From HRBIN30 sp964534275 (GTDB lineage: Bacteria; Desulfobacterota; Binatia; HRBIN30), in the NCBI GenBank assembly GCA_964534275.1, contig CAZHQG010000002.1, positions 124,001 to 188,000 of the forward strand: 64,000 nt of DNA. Direction: 5' to 3'. Below the pieces are notes generated by a model. That model was not told the origin of the DNA and did no database searches. It saw nothing but the letters and a program-made list of their open reading frames with translations. The position numbers and the translations under genes are program-made. This document shows positions 1 to 9,158 of the stretch, piece by piece; positions within the stretch are counted from its first letter, which is position 1, and each line of letters opens with the position of its first letter.

Positions 1-1536
1 ATTGCTCAGCCTCTGATCGCCCCGCTGTACGAGGGCAAAACGGCCTTCGAGGTGTTGGCTGCTTTCTCCAGCAAGCCAAGCCGTACTGCATACGATGTGG
101 TTCGCGACTACTGGAAGTCGGTGTGGGGCGAAGCCGATTTTGAGCGCCGCTGGCGGCGTGCGTTGCACGACGGAGTCGTGGAAGGCACGCAAGCACCCGC
201 GAAGGCGGTGTCTCTGCGTGGGGATTTCTTCCAGAGTTTGCGCCCGTTGGTGGCCTCTCCCGCCGGGCTGGAGCTGGTGCTGCGGCCGGATCCGACGGTG
301 TACGACGGACGGTACGCGAACAATGGCTGGCTCCAAGAACTTCCCAAGCCACTCACAAAATTGACTTGGGACAACGCCGCCCACGTGGCGCCTGCCACCG
401 CAGCGCGGCTGGGTTTGCAAAACGGCGACGTTGTCGAGGTGGTCGCTCAGGATCGGCGGGTAGAAGCACCGGTGTGGATCCAACCCGGGCAAGCACTCGA
501 TACTGTGGTGCTGCACTGGGGTTATGGACGCTCCCACGCTGGTCGCGTCGGCAGTGGAATCGGGGTGAACGCGTTTGCCCTGTCGGCGTCGCCGGCGTTT
601 TGGGGGATGGCTGGCGCAGAAGTGCGCAAAACTTCGCGTCGCTACCGGCTGGTCTCTACGCAAGATCACTTTAGCCTCGAAGGGCGGGACATCGTTCGTC
701 GCGGCACGTTGGAGCAGTATCGACACGACCCCAGCTTGGCTCCGCATGGCCATGGGGCGCAAAAGCACGAGGAGCTCCCCTCGATGTATCCTGGCTTTGC
801 CTACAACGGCCATGCGTGGGCAATGTCGATCGATCTAAGCGCCTGCATTGGCTGTGGGGCGTGCACGATCGCGTGCGTCGCGGAAAACAACATCGCGGTG
901 GTGGGCAAAGACCAAGTCGGACGCGGGCGCGAGATGCACTGGATTCGGGTGGACCGTTATTACGAAGGCGACTTGGACCACCCGGAGTTCATCCACCAGC
1001 CGATCCCCTGCCAGCAGTGTGAAAACGCTCCTTGCGAATTGGTGTGCCCGGTCAACGCCACGGTGCACAGTGCTGAGGGGCTGAACGACATGGTGTACAA
1101 CCGCTGCGTGGGCACGAAGTACTGCTCCAACAACTGCCCCTATAAGGTGCGGCGGTTCAATTTCTACCTCTATCAAGACTGGTACACCGAAAGCCTCAAG
1201 TTGATGCGCAACCCCGATGTCACCGTGCGCAGTCGCGGCGTGATGGAAAAGTGCACCTATTGCGTGCAGCGAATCAATGCGGCCCGAATCGACGCAAAAC
1301 GCGAGGGTCGCCCGATTCGCGACGGGGAAATTCTCACGGCGTGCCAGCAGGTATGTCCGACAGAAGCGATCGTGTTTGGCGACTTGAACGATCCGAACAG
1401 CCGGGTCGCAAAACTGCGCAAGCTTCCGCGCACGTATCAATTGTTGGAAGAGTTGAACACGCGGCCGCGCACAACGTATCTCGCTGCTGTTCGTAATCCG
1501 AATCCCGAGCTTACCTCAGGAAAGGAACACGCATGA
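1..1536 (+). CDS. actB: Alternative complex III subunit B (ActB), C-terminal part, 5' truncated
   Basis: This is the iron-sulfur subunit of alternative complex III, which passes electrons from quinol to the terminal oxidase. The reading frame is open from base 1, so the N-terminal part of the gene, which in this family carries a molybdopterin-oxidoreductase-like domain, lies outside the window. The visible part begins with the end of that domain (a GLQNGDVVEVV-type beta segment). It continues into a ferredoxin-like domain with four cysteine groups: CIGCGACTIAC, CQQCENAPCELVC, CVGTKYCSNNC and a CTYC...CQQVCP pair. This is the pattern for several [4Fe-4S]/[3Fe-4S] clusters as in NrfC/PsrB-like proteins. 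Its stop overlaps the actC start in an ATGA. The neighbours actC, D, E and F confirm the complex. The true start cannot be seen; the GTG at 52 is internal. Confidence 0.93.
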   Translation: MAQPLIAPLYEGKTAFEVLAAFSSKPSRTAYDVVRDYWKSVWGEADFERRWRRALHDGVVEGTQAPAKAVSLRGDFFQSLRPLVASPAGLELVLRPDPTVYDGRYANNGWLQELPKPLTKLTWDNAAHVAPATAARLGLQNGDVVEVVAQDRRVEAPVWIQPGQALDTVVLHWGYGRSHAGRVGSGIGVNAFALSASPAFWGMAGAEVRKTSRRYRLVSTQDHFSLEGRDIVRRGTLEQYRHDPSLAPHGHGAQKHEELPSMYPGFAYNGHAWAMSIDLSACIGCGACTIACVAENNIAVVGKDQVGRGREMHWIRVDRYYEGDLDHPEFIHQPIPCQQCENAPCELVCPVNATVHSAEGLNDMVYNRCVGTKYCSNNCPYKVRRFNFYLYQDWYTESLKLMRNPDVTVRSRGVMEKCTYCVQRINAARIDAKREGRPIRDGEILTACQQVCPTEAIVFGDLNDPNSRVAKLRKLPRTYQLLEELNTRPRTTYLAAVRNPNPELTSGKEHA

Positions 1537-2897
1537 GCGCACCTGCACGGGATCTCGGCCCGATCATTGGCCCGGGCCATACGTTCGAGACGGTTACCGA
1601 CAAGATTGCCGCAGTGGTGCTCTCGGAAACCCGGCGTGGATGGATGCTGGGTTTCGGGGTTTCGTTTGTCTTGCTCACGGTTTTCCTGCAGTGCGTTGCG
1701 GTCTTGTTCGTGCGCGGCATCGGCATCTGGGGCATCAACATTCCCGTCGGCTGGGGCTTTGACATCATCAACTTCGTTTGGTGGATCGGAATCGGCCACG
1801 CCGGTACCCTGATTTCAGCCATTTTGCTGCTGTTCCGGCAAACCTGGCGTACATCCATCAACCGCTTTGCCGAGGCAATGACCTTGTTTGCTGTGGCCTG
1901 CGCAGGGCTCTACCCGGTCCTGCACCTCGGCCGCCCGTGGCTGTTTTACTGGCTCCTCCCTTACCCAAATGCCATGGGCATGTGGCCGAACTTCCGCAGC
2001 CCGCTGATGTGGGACGTCTTCGCGGTGTCCACGTACGCAACCGTTTCGGCCATGTTCTGGTTTGTGGGTCTCATCCCCGACTTGGCCACTTTGCGTGATC
2101 GCTCCACCAACAAGATCGCGCGCGTGATTTACGGCATCTTGGCCATGGGCTGGCGCGGTTCGGCACGCCACTGGAACCGATACGAAACCGCCTACCTGCT
2201 CTTAGCCGGCCTCTCGACTCCTCTGGTGGTATCCGTGCACAGCGTGGTGTCTTTCGACTTCGCTGTCGGCATCATCCCGGGCTGGCATGCGACCATCTTC
2301 CCACCGTACTTCGTGGCTGGAGCCATTTATGCCGGCTTTGCCATGGTGCTCACACTCACCATCCCGCTGCGCCGTTATTACGGGCTCGAAGACTTCATCA
2401 CCATGCGCCACATCAATTACATGGCGCGGGTGATGCTCGCGACCGGCCTTGTCGTTGCGTACGGCTACATGATGGAAGTGTTCATGGCCTGGTACAGCGG
2501 GAACATGTTCGAAGAGTTCATGGTGAAGAACCGTCTTACTGGTCCCTACCGCACCTTGTACTTTGCCCTGATCCTCACCAACGTGATCATTCCGCAGCTT
2601 TTGTGGTTCCAGCGGGTTCGAACGAATATCCCGCTGCTCTTCGCAGTGGCCATGTCGATCAACATTGGCATGTGGCTCGAGCGATACGTGATTATCGTGG
2701 TGAGCCTGCACCGCGATTTTCTCCCCTCTTCGTGGGGCATGTACGCGGGAACGATTTACGACTACGGCACGTTCATTGGCACGATCGGCTTGTTCTTGAC
2801 CTTGCTGTTCCTGTTTATCCGCTTGCTCCCGATGATCTCGATCTTCGAGATGCGCACGCTGTTGCCTGAGGCGAAGGTGAAGGAGAAACACCCATGA
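1533..2897 (+). CDS. actC: Alternative complex III membrane subunit ActC (NrfD/PsrC family)
   Basis: Integral membrane quinol-binding subunit of alternative complex III, 454 residues with about ten hydrophobic helices and little soluble sequence. The family (NrfD/PsrC, PF03916) binds menaquinol or ubiquinol in the membrane and hands electrons to the iron-sulfur subunit encoded just upstream. Family-like stretches include HAGTLISAILLLFRQ, GRPWLFYWLLPYPN and NIGMWLERYVIIV. The start ATG overlaps the actB stop (ATGA), and the stop overlaps the actD start in the same way, suggesting translational coupling. Length is normal for ActC. ActF is the paralogous second NrfD-like subunit in this operon. 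Confidence 0.95.
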   Translation: MSAPARDLGPIIGPGHTFETVTDKIAAVVLSETRRGWMLGFGVSFVLLTVFLQCVAVLFVRGIGIWGINIPVGWGFDIINFVWWIGIGHAGTLISAILLLFRQTWRTSINRFAEAMTLFAVACAGLYPVLHLGRPWLFYWLLPYPNAMGMWPNFRSPLMWDVFAVSTYATVSAMFWFVGLIPDLATLRDRSTNKIARVIYGILAMGWRGSARHWNRYETAYLLLAGLSTPLVVSVHSVVSFDFAVGIIPGWHATIFPPYFVAGAIYAGFAMVLTLTIPLRRYYGLEDFITMRHINYMARVMLATGLVVAYGYMMEVFMAWYSGNMFEEFMVKNRLTGPYRTLYFALILTNVIIPQLLWFQRVRTNIPLLFAVAMSINIGMWLERYVIIVVSLHRDFLPSSWGMYAGTIYDYGTFIGTIGLFLTLLFLFIRLLPMISIFEMRTLLPEAKVKEKHP

Positions 2898-3433
2898 CGG
2901 TGCGCGTTCCGCTTTACGGCCTCATGGCGGAATTTGCCGATGTGAACCAGCTTGTCGCAGCCATTCGCAAGCTGCGCCAAATGGGCTACCGGCGAATGGA
3001 TGCATACACGCCGTTCCCGGTGGAGGAGGTATGGGAGGAGCTCGGAGTTCACCGGAACTTGGTCGCCTTCCTGGTGTTTTGTGGAGGGCTCACAGGGGCA
3101 CTCTTTGGGCTAGGCTTGCAGTACTGGACGTCCGTGATCGACTACCCCATCAATGTGGGAGGGCGCCCGTTGTTTAGCGCTCCCGCGTTTGTCCCCATCA
3201 TTTTCGAGTGCACGGTGTTGTTCGCCGCGCTGACGGCAGTGTTGGGGATGTTGGCGCTGAATGGGCTGCCTGCGCCGTACCATCCGGTCTTTAACGTGCC
3301 GCGCTTTGCGCTGGCGTCGCGCGACCGGTTCTTCTTGTGCGTGGAGGCCAGCGATCCTCTGTTCGACCGCGAAGGGACGCGCCGGGTACTGGAATCGTTA
3401 TCGCCAGTTGCAGTTTCTGAGGTGACCGACTGA
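2894..3433 (+). CDS. actD: Alternative complex III subunit ActD (DUF3341)
   Basis: Small membrane subunit of alternative complex III, 179 residues, DUF3341 family. A soluble N-terminal part (residues about 1-50, with the family-like LVAAIRKLRQMGYRRMDAY and PFPVEEV stretches) is followed by two hydrophobic helices around residues 55-80 and 100-125. The proline-rich YPINVGGRP segment between them is typical of the family. A short C-terminal soluble tail ends in a beta-strand-like acidic segment. The role is structural, anchoring the peripheral subunits; no cofactor ligands are visible. The gene overlaps actC by ATGA and shares one base with actE. Confidence 0.92.
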   Translation: MTVRVPLYGLMAEFADVNQLVAAIRKLRQMGYRRMDAYTPFPVEEVWEELGVHRNLVAFLVFCGGLTGALFGLGLQYWTSVIDYPINVGGRPLFSAPAFVPIIFECTVLFAALTAVLGMLALNGLPAPYHPVFNVPRFALASRDRFFLCVEASDPLFDREGTRRVLESLSPVAVSEVTD

Positions 3434-4056
3434 TGCACCGGATACGACGGGGATGGGCTTACGTCCTTGGGCTGATGAGCGCAGCGGTGTTGTGGAGCGG
3501 CTGCCGTCAAGACATGCACGACCAGCCAAAGTACAAGGGCTTTCGCCCGAGCGCATTCTTTGCCGATGGTCGGTCGGTGCGGCCGCTCGTTCCCGGTACC
3601 GTCGCACGGGGCCATTTGAACGACGATGCCTTGCTGTTCACTGGGAAGGTGGGAGAAAACTTCAGTCCGGAGTTCCCATTTCCGGTCACCCGTGCAGTGC
3701 TGGAGCGGGGACAAGAGCGTTACAACATCTACTGCTCTCCGTGCCACGACCGCGTCGGCACGGGCCAAGGGATGATTGTTCAGCGTGGGTACAAGCAGCC
3801 ACCCTCTTTCCATCAAGATCGGTTGCGGCAGCAGGCTCCGGGATACTTCTTCCACGTGATCAGCAACGGCTTCGGGGTGATGCCAGACTACGCCGCGCAA
3901 ATCCCTGTGCGCGACCGTTGGGCGATCGTGGCGTACATTCGGGCTTTGCAACTCAGCCAGCATGCATCGATCAGCGACGTTCCGGAGCCCGATCGACCCA
4001 AACTCGATCAAGCGGCTGTGACCACAAAATCGCAAGCAGGTGCCTCGCATGACTGA
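3433..4056 (+). CDS. actE: Alternative complex III monohaem cytochrome c subunit ActE
   Basis: Monohaem c-type cytochrome lipoprotein of alternative complex III, 207 residues, periplasmic side. A short hydrophobic signal ends in a lipobox LWSGC with the lipidated Cys at residue 24. The haem c site CSPCHD lies at residues 101-106 (Cys101, Cys104, His105), and Met in GVMPDYAAQ is the likely sixth ligand. Electrons pass from here toward the caa3 oxidase encoded downstream. The start ATG shares its A with the actD stop. The 3' end overlaps actF by 8 bases if actF starts at 4049. Confidence 0.94.
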   Translation: MHRIRRGWAYVLGLMSAAVLWSGCRQDMHDQPKYKGFRPSAFFADGRSVRPLVPGTVARGHLNDDALLFTGKVGENFSPEFPFPVTRAVLERGQERYNIYCSPCHDRVGTGQGMIVQRGYKQPPSFHQDRLRQQAPGYFFHVISNGFGVMPDYAAQIPVRDRWAIVAYIRALQLSQHASISDVPEPDRPKLDQAAVTTKSQAGASHD

Positions 4057-5242
4057 CCGCATACCCGATCGAAGTAAATACATCTTGCCGGCAGATCACC
4101 CGCTTGCCCGCGTACGCCCGGCGGCACTGGGGGTGGGCGCTGTGGCGCTGGCAATTTCCCTTGCCGGCGCGTTGATCGACCGGCAGCAGTTTTTTCAGTC
4201 TTATTTGTTCGGCTTTCTGTTTTGGTTCGGCATTGCCATTGGCTCGCTCGCGCTCCTGATGATTTATCATGTAACCGGTGGCGCGTGGGGATCGGTGATT
4301 CGCCGTAGCCTCGAATCGGCGGTGCGAACCTTCCCCTTGCTTGCTGTGCTGTTCGTGCCCATCGTGCTCGGCGCGCACACGCTGTACGAATGGGCAGATG
4401 CGGCCAAAGTGGCTCACGACCCGCTCTTGCAGCACAAGAGTGTGTATTTGAACGTGCCGTTCTTCATCGGTCGCGCCGTGTTGTACTTTGTCGTGTGGAC
4501 GCTGCTGGCAACGTTTCTTTGGCGGTGGTCCGATGCGCAAGAAAACGGCGAAGAGCGAGCAATTGGGTGGCTGGAAAACTTGAGCCGCGGCGGCCTTGTC
4601 GCGCTGGGGCTGACCTTCACGTTTGCGGCCGTGGATTGGGCTATGTCGCTCGAGCCTCACTGGTACTCGACGTTGTACGGCGTCTTGGTCATGGGCGGCT
4701 GTTTGCTCAGTGCCATGGCGTTCATGATTCAAATCGTTGCCTTATTGGCAACCAAAGGGCCGCTGAGCGGAGTGGTGCAGCCGATGCAGTTCCACGACCT
4801 CGGCAAGCTCATGTTCGCGTTCGTCATGCTGTGGGCATATTTCTCGTTGTCGCAACTGCTCATCATGTGGTCGGGCAACTTGCCCGAAGAAATTCCTTGG
4901 TACCTGAAACGGATGAGCGGGGGATGGCAGTACGTCGGTGCCTGTTTGATCGTGTTTCACTTTGCCCTGCCCTTCGTCATTCTGTTATCGCGCGACGTCA
5001 AGCGCAACGCTCGTTTAGTGGCAAAGGTGGCATTGTTTATCTTGTGCGTGCGGGCGATCGAAGTGTACTGGCTTCTCACTCCCGCGTTCTCGCCCCATCA
5101 CTTCCGTTTCCATTGGCTGTACGTCAGCACGTGGCTGGGTGTGGGTGGCGTTTGGTTGTGGGCATTCACGGGGGGACTGCGGAATCGCCCGCTCATTGTG
5201 TGGAATGACCCGTCGTTCCCGACGGCAGGAGGTCACGCATGA
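4049..5242 (+). CDS. actF: Alternative complex III membrane subunit ActF
   Basis: Second large quinol-site-type membrane subunit of alternative complex III, 397 residues with about ten hydrophobic helices, related to ActC. Family-like stretches include LAISLAGALIDRQQFFQSYL, MIYHVTGGAWG, PHWYSTLYGVL and LSQLLIMWSGNLPEEIPWYL. ATG 4049 is chosen because it matches the usual N-terminus; an in-frame GTG at 4040 would add three residues. It overlaps actE by 8 bases and the next orf by ATGA (5239-5242), so the operon continues without a break. Confidence 0.93.
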   Translation: MTDRIPDRSKYILPADHPLARVRPAALGVGAVALAISLAGALIDRQQFFQSYLFGFLFWFGIAIGSLALLMIYHVTGGAWGSVIRRSLESAVRTFPLLAVLFVPIVLGAHTLYEWADAAKVAHDPLLQHKSVYLNVPFFIGRAVLYFVVWTLLATFLWRWSDAQENGEERAIGWLENLSRGGLVALGLTFTFAAVDWAMSLEPHWYSTLYGVLVMGGCLLSAMAFMIQIVALLATKGPLSGVVQPMQFHDLGKLMFAFVMLWAYFSLSQLLIMWSGNLPEEIPWYLKRMSGGWQYVGACLIVFHFALPFVILLSRDVKRNARLVAKVALFILCVRAIEVYWLLTPAFSPHHFRFHWLYVSTWLGVGGVWLWAFTGGLRNRPLIVWNDPSFPTAGGHA

Positions 5243-5646
5243 GCCATTCTGCCACGAGTCGTCCGGGCCAAACGATGCCAGCTCACGAAACTCGCGACTT
5301 GCGTGCGCGGCCGATCGTGGTTGCCACCGTAGTCGGCGTGTTGGTGACCGTGGGAATTTTCGCGGGGTTGTACGTGCTCACGGCCGCGCTCGATCGCTAC
5401 GTACAGCGCACAGCACCATCGCCGAATCCGTTAGCAGCGGTCGCACCCAAGGAGCCGCCGGCTCCCCGGCTGCAGCCTGCACCCGTGAAAGACTTGCTCG
5501 AACTCCGTGCCTGGGAGGATAGCCAGCTGCACCACTACGGATGGGTCGACAAGGCGAATGGGATTGCCCGCATCCCGATCGAACGGGCGATCGAAATTTT
5601 GGCCGAGCGTGGCCTGCCGGCGAGACCGGAGGAGCAGAAGAAATGA
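5239..5646 (+). CDS. Small single-helix membrane protein of the ACIII-caa3 operon, function unknown
   Basis: A 135-residue protein with one transmembrane helix at about residues 26-50 (VVATVVGVLVTVGIFAGLYV), a Pro/Ala-rich linker, and a C-terminal soluble segment containing YGWVDKANGIARIPIERAI. Proteins with this WVD...G...RIPIxRA signature are commonly found between ACIII and Sco/cox genes, where they may help dock or assemble the oxidase; that role is inference. It overlaps actF and sco by four bases on each side (ATGA), so it is certainly part of the operon. No cofactor-binding residues are apparent. Confidence 0.85.
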   Translation: MSHSATSRPGQTMPAHETRDLRARPIVVATVVGVLVTVGIFAGLYVLTAALDRYVQRTAPSPNPLAAVAPKEPPAPRLQPAPVKDLLELRAWEDSQLHHYGWVDKANGIARIPIERAIEILAERGLPARPEEQKK

Positions 5647-6509
5647 AGGAGCGGTTTGCTGCTGCGGTCGCGTGCGTGCTGCTGTGCGCCTCCGGGGCGC
5701 GCGCGGTGCGCCTACCGGCGAATACCGGAGAACCTTCTGGCTCTCCGCCCATCTTGCAACGGGTCGACTTCGAGCAGCGTCTGGGCACGCAAGTGCCGCT
5801 GGATTTGCCGTTCCGCGACGAGACGGGTCGCACCGTGCGGCTTGGGGACTACTTTCAGGGAAAACCGGTGGTGCTCACGCTCTCGTATTACGAGTGCCCC
5901 ATGCTGTGCACGCTGGTCCTCAATGGCTTGACCAGCGCACTTCGCGCCCTTCGGTTCGACCTGGGAAAAGAGTTCGTGGCCATCAATGTATCCTTCAACC
6001 CGCGCGAGACTCCCGAGCTCGCGGCGGCCAAAAAGGCCACGTACTTGAAGGAGTACCGACGTCCGGGCAGCGAAGCAGGTTGGCACTTTCTCACGGGAGA
6101 CGAGGAATCCATTCGCCGTCTCACCGAGGCTGTCGGATTCCAATATGCGTGGGACGAGCGCAACCAGCAGTACGCGCACGCAACGGGACTCGTGGTTCTC
6201 ACCCCGGGAGGCCAGATCGCCCGCTACTTTTATGGGGTAGAGTTCTCGCCCCGTGATTTGCGCTTCGCGCTCATCGAGGCTGCGCAGGGCAAGATCGGGT
6301 CGCCGGTGGATAAGCTCCTGCTCTATTGCTTCCACTACGATCCGAGCACTGGGCGGTACAGTGCGTTGGCGTTGAATTCGATTCGTATTGGGGGAGTGCT
6401 CACTGTGGCTGCGTTGATTTCGTTTATCGTGGTGATGCTGCGACGGGAACGGCGTGCGGCGACGAACGCCCCAACGTGGACCCCTGGTGGAGTCACGCCC
6501 CGACCTTGA
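5643..6509 (+). CDS. SCO1/SenC family copper chaperone
   Basis: Copper-delivery/thiol-disulfide protein for assembly of the CuA site of the oxidase encoded directly downstream. It has 288 residues with an N-terminal signal peptide (about 1-20), a thioredoxin-like SCO domain and a C-terminal transmembrane helix near residues 255-275 followed by an RRERR anchor. The copper ligands are present: Cys85 and Cys89 (YYECPMLC) and His179 in HATGLVVLTPGG. ATG 5643 is chosen because it forms an ATGA overlap with the preceding stop and is followed at once by a signal peptide; the longer frame from 5541 lies inside the previous gene. Confidence 0.93.
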   Translation: MKERFAAAVACVLLCASGARAVRLPANTGEPSGSPPILQRVDFEQRLGTQVPLDLPFRDETGRTVRLGDYFQGKPVVLTLSYYECPMLCTLVLNGLTSALRALRFDLGKEFVAINVSFNPRETPELAAAKKATYLKEYRRPGSEAGWHFLTGDEESIRRLTEAVGFQYAWDERNQQYAHATGLVVLTPGGQIARYFYGVEFSPRDLRFALIEAAQGKIGSPVDKLLLYCFHYDPSTGRYSALALNSIRIGGVLTVAALISFIVVMLRRERRAATNAPTWTPGGVTPRP

Positions 6510-6529
6510 ACGTGGAGTAGCGACCAAGC

Positions 6530-7513
6530 ATGGCTTCGAACTTTGCTCTCTTTCCGGAACGTGCGTCGACCGTAGCTGGAGAAGTCGACGCGTTGTACCT
6601 GTTCTTGGTGGCCGTGAGCGCGTTTTTCGCCGTGCTGATCGCGGCGCTCGTGGTCGTATTCGCGGTGAAGTACCGCCGCCGCAGCGAAGACGAGCGCCCG
6701 CCTGGCATTCACGGCTCGTTAGCTTTGGAGCTGGCCTGGACCATCATTCCCTTCGGGATTGCGATGGTGATGTTTTTCTGGGGAGCCAAGGTGTACGTCA
6801 GTCTCGCCGTGCCTCCGCCCAATGCCATGGAAGTGTTTGTCGTAGGCAAACAGTGGATGTGGAAGCTGCAGCACCTCGAAGGCAAGAGGGAAATCAACGA
6901 GCTTCACGTACCCGTGGGCCAGCCCATCAAGCTCACGATGACATCCGAAGATGTCATCCATAGCTTTTACGTCCCCGCCTTTCGGATCAAACAAGACGCG
7001 ATTCCTGGCCGGTACACTACTGCTTGGTTCGAAGCGACGAAAACCGGCACGTACCACCTGTTTTGCGCCGAGTACTGCGGTACCGAGCATGCGAAGATGA
7101 TCGGGCGCATCGTCGTAATGGAACCGAGGGAATACGAGGCTTGGTTGAGCGGCGCAGCACAAGCAGCAGTTGCGGCTCCGGCGGCCAAACCAGAAGATCA
7201 GCAAGCCACCATGGCGGCTGCGGGCGCCGAGCTGTTCAAGAAACTCGGTTGCGTGAGCTGTCACCGCGCCCAAGCAGGAGCACTCGGCCCTTCGCTGGCA
7301 AACTTGTTTGGCCACTCGGTTTCCTTACAAGATGGATCGACGGTGACGGCCGACGAGGACTACATCCGAGAGTCCATCCTCAATCCGCAGGCGAAAATCG
7401 TAGCCGGCTACCAGCCGATCATGCCCACGTTCAAGGGCTTGGTGACCGAGGAGCAACTGATGCAACTGATTGCGTACATCAAGACGGGCAAGGCGGGTAC
7501 GGAAACCCCATGA
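6530..7513 (+). CDS. coxB: caa3-type cytochrome c oxidase subunit II with fused cytochrome c domain
   Basis: Electron-entry subunit of the caa3 oxygen reductase, 327 residues. Two N-terminal transmembrane helices (about 20-47 and 65-92) precede the cupredoxin domain. The binuclear CuA ligands are all present: His144, Cys179, Glu181, Cys183, His187 and Met190 (HLFCAEYCGTEHAKM). After an Ala-rich linker, a cytochrome c domain carries the haem site CVSCHR (Cys241, Cys244, His245) and a likely Met ligand in PIMPTFKGL. The fused haem domain makes it caa3-type, able to take electrons from ActE or directly from ACIII. A weak GGAG precedes the ATG. Confidence 0.96.
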   Translation: MASNFALFPERASTVAGEVDALYLFLVAVSAFFAVLIAALVVVFAVKYRRRSEDERPPGIHGSLALELAWTIIPFGIAMVMFFWGAKVYVSLAVPPPNAMEVFVVGKQWMWKLQHLEGKREINELHVPVGQPIKLTMTSEDVIHSFYVPAFRIKQDAIPGRYTTAWFEATKTGTYHLFCAEYCGTEHAKMIGRIVVMEPREYEAWLSGAAQAAVAAPAAKPEDQQATMAAAGAELFKKLGCVSCHRAQAGALGPSLANLFGHSVSLQDGSTVTADEDYIRESILNPQAKIVAGYQPIMPTFKGLVTEEQLMQLIAYIKTGKAGTETP

Positions 7514-7547
7514 AGTGCGCGAGACGTGCAGTTAGGTGGTTGAAACC

Positions 7548-9158
7548 ATGAACGGTGCAGAAACTCGTACCAATTACCTGAACGCAGAGTATGGCCTGCT
7601 GTCGTGGTTGCTCACGCGTGACCACAAGCGCATCGCGATTTTGTATCTCATCTCCGTCACCATCATGTTCGCGATTGGCGGGCTGTTTGCTGCTGCCGTG
7701 CGACTCGAGCTGCTCACCCCGCAGGGAGACCTCCTGGCGGCGGACACTTACAACAAGATGTTCTCGATGCACGGCATCATCATGGTGTTCTTCTTTTTGT
7801 TGCCCGCGATCCCAGCAACCCTTGGCAACTTCCTGATCCCCATGATGATCGGGGCGCGCGATTTGGCGTTCCCGCGAATTAACTTGTTGAGCTGGTATTT
7901 GTATGTGCTGGGCGCGCTGTTCACCCTCTACGCGATGATTGCGGGCGGCGTGGATACTGGCTGGACGTTTTATACCCCGTTCAGCACTTCTGCATCGAAC
8001 ACCAATGTGATCCCGACGGCCATTGGAATTTTCATCAACGGGTTCTCGGGGATTCTTACCGGTTTGAACTTCATCGTGACCATTCACCGTATGCGGGCAC
8101 CGGGCCTGACTTGGTTCCGGTTGCCGCTGTTCGTATGGGCACACTACGCCACGAGTTTGATTCAGGTGCTTGGCACTCCCGTATTGGCGATCACGCTCGT
8201 GATGGTGGCGCTGGAGCGCGCGTTCCACTTCGGTATTTTCGACCCGGCCTATGGGGGCGACCCGATCCTGTTCCAACACTTGTTCTGGTTTTACTCGCAC
8301 CCTGCAGTGTACATCATGATCTTGCCCGCGATGGGTGTGATCAGCGAACTCGTGACCTGTTTCTCCCGCAAGAGCATTTTTGGTTACAGCTTTGTTGCGC
8401 TTTCCTCGGTGGCCATCGCCGTGCTCGGATTCCTGGTGTGGGCTCACCACATGTTCGTGACTGGCATGTCGGTGTACGCGGCAATGATCTTCTCGTTCAT
8501 CAGCTTCGGCGTGGCCATCCCTTCGGCCGTGAAGGTGTTCAACTGGACCGCAACTTTGTACAAAGGCTCCGTTTCCTACGCGGCGCCCATGCTGTACGCC
8601 CTCGGATTCATCGGGCTGTTCACGATCGGAGGGCTCACGGGGCTGTTCCTGGCAACCTTGGGCGTCGACGTCCATGTGACCGACACCTACTTCGTCGTGG
8701 CCCACTTCCACTACGTGATGGTCGGCGGCACGATCATGGCCTACCTTGGGGGCTTGCACTTCTGGTGGCCGAAAATCACCGGCCGCTTGTACCCCGAGAT
8801 TTGGGCACGTATTTCTGCGGCAATCGTATTTCTCGGATTCAACCTCACATTTTTCCCCCAGTTCATTCTTGGTTACTTGGGAATGCCGCGCCGCTACCAC
8901 GTATACCCCGACGAGTTTCAAGTCTTGAACGTGCTTTCCACTGCCGGCGCATCGATCTTAGGGGTGGGCTACCTGTTGCCGTTCATTTACCTAGGCTGGT
9001 CGATGCGGTACGGCGCGCTCGCGCCGGCCAATCCGTGGGGCGCTACAGGACTCGAGTGGGAAACTCCCTCGCCTCCACCGACGGAGAACTTTGAAACGCC
9101 GCCGGTCGTGACCCGGCCCGCGTACGCCTACGATTTAGAGGAGGTGACCGTTGGCTAG
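7548..9158 (+). CDS. coxA: caa3-type cytochrome c oxidase subunit I, A2 subfamily
   Basis: Catalytic subunit of the haem-copper oxygen reductase, 536 residues and about 12 transmembrane helices, binding low-spin haem a and the haem a3-CuB centre where O2 is reduced and protons are pumped. The motif YSHPAVYIMILPAMG contains the CuB His cross-linked to Tyr. The Glu of the canonical HPEV is replaced, and a Tyr-Ser pair precedes the His, the known signature of A2-type oxidases such as Rhodothermus caa3. HHMFVTGM and VAHFHYVMVGG supply the remaining CuB and haem ligands. ATG 7548 sits 8 bases after an AGGTGG ribosome site; the GTG at 7536 overlaps that site and is less likely. Confidence 0.97.
   Translation: MNGAETRTNYLNAEYGLLSWLLTRDHKRIAILYLISVTIMFAIGGLFAAAVRLELLTPQGDLLAADTYNKMFSMHGIIMVFFFLLPAIPATLGNFLIPMMIGARDLAFPRINLLSWYLYVLGALFTLYAMIAGGVDTGWTFYTPFSTSASNTNVIPTAIGIFINGFSGILTGLNFIVTIHRMRAPGLTWFRLPLFVWAHYATSLIQVLGTPVLAITLVMVALERAFHFGIFDPAYGGDPILFQHLFWFYSHPAVYIMILPAMGVISELVTCFSRKSIFGYSFVALSSVAIAVLGFLVWAHHMFVTGMSVYAAMIFSFISFGVAIPSAVKVFNWTATLYKGSVSYAAPMLYALGFIGLFTIGGLTGLFLATLGVDVHVTDTYFVVAHFHYVMVGGTIMAYLGGLHFWWPKITGRLYPEIWARISAAIVFLGFNLTFFPQFILGYLGMPRRYHVYPDEFQVLNVLSTAGASILGVGYLLPFIYLGWSMRYGALAPANPWGATGLEWETPSPPPTENFETPPVVTRPAYAYDLEEVTVG

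Noticed and set aside
3142..4083. 313-residue minus-strand open frame opposite actD/actE
   Set aside because: It overlaps two well-supported respiratory genes, and its translation has no recognisable motif.
7479..8921. 480-residue open frame antisense to coxA
   Set aside because: It mirrors a strongly conserved oxidase gene. Its product is rich in His, Arg, Glu and Gln without a family-like motif, as is usual for the opposite strand of high-GC genes.
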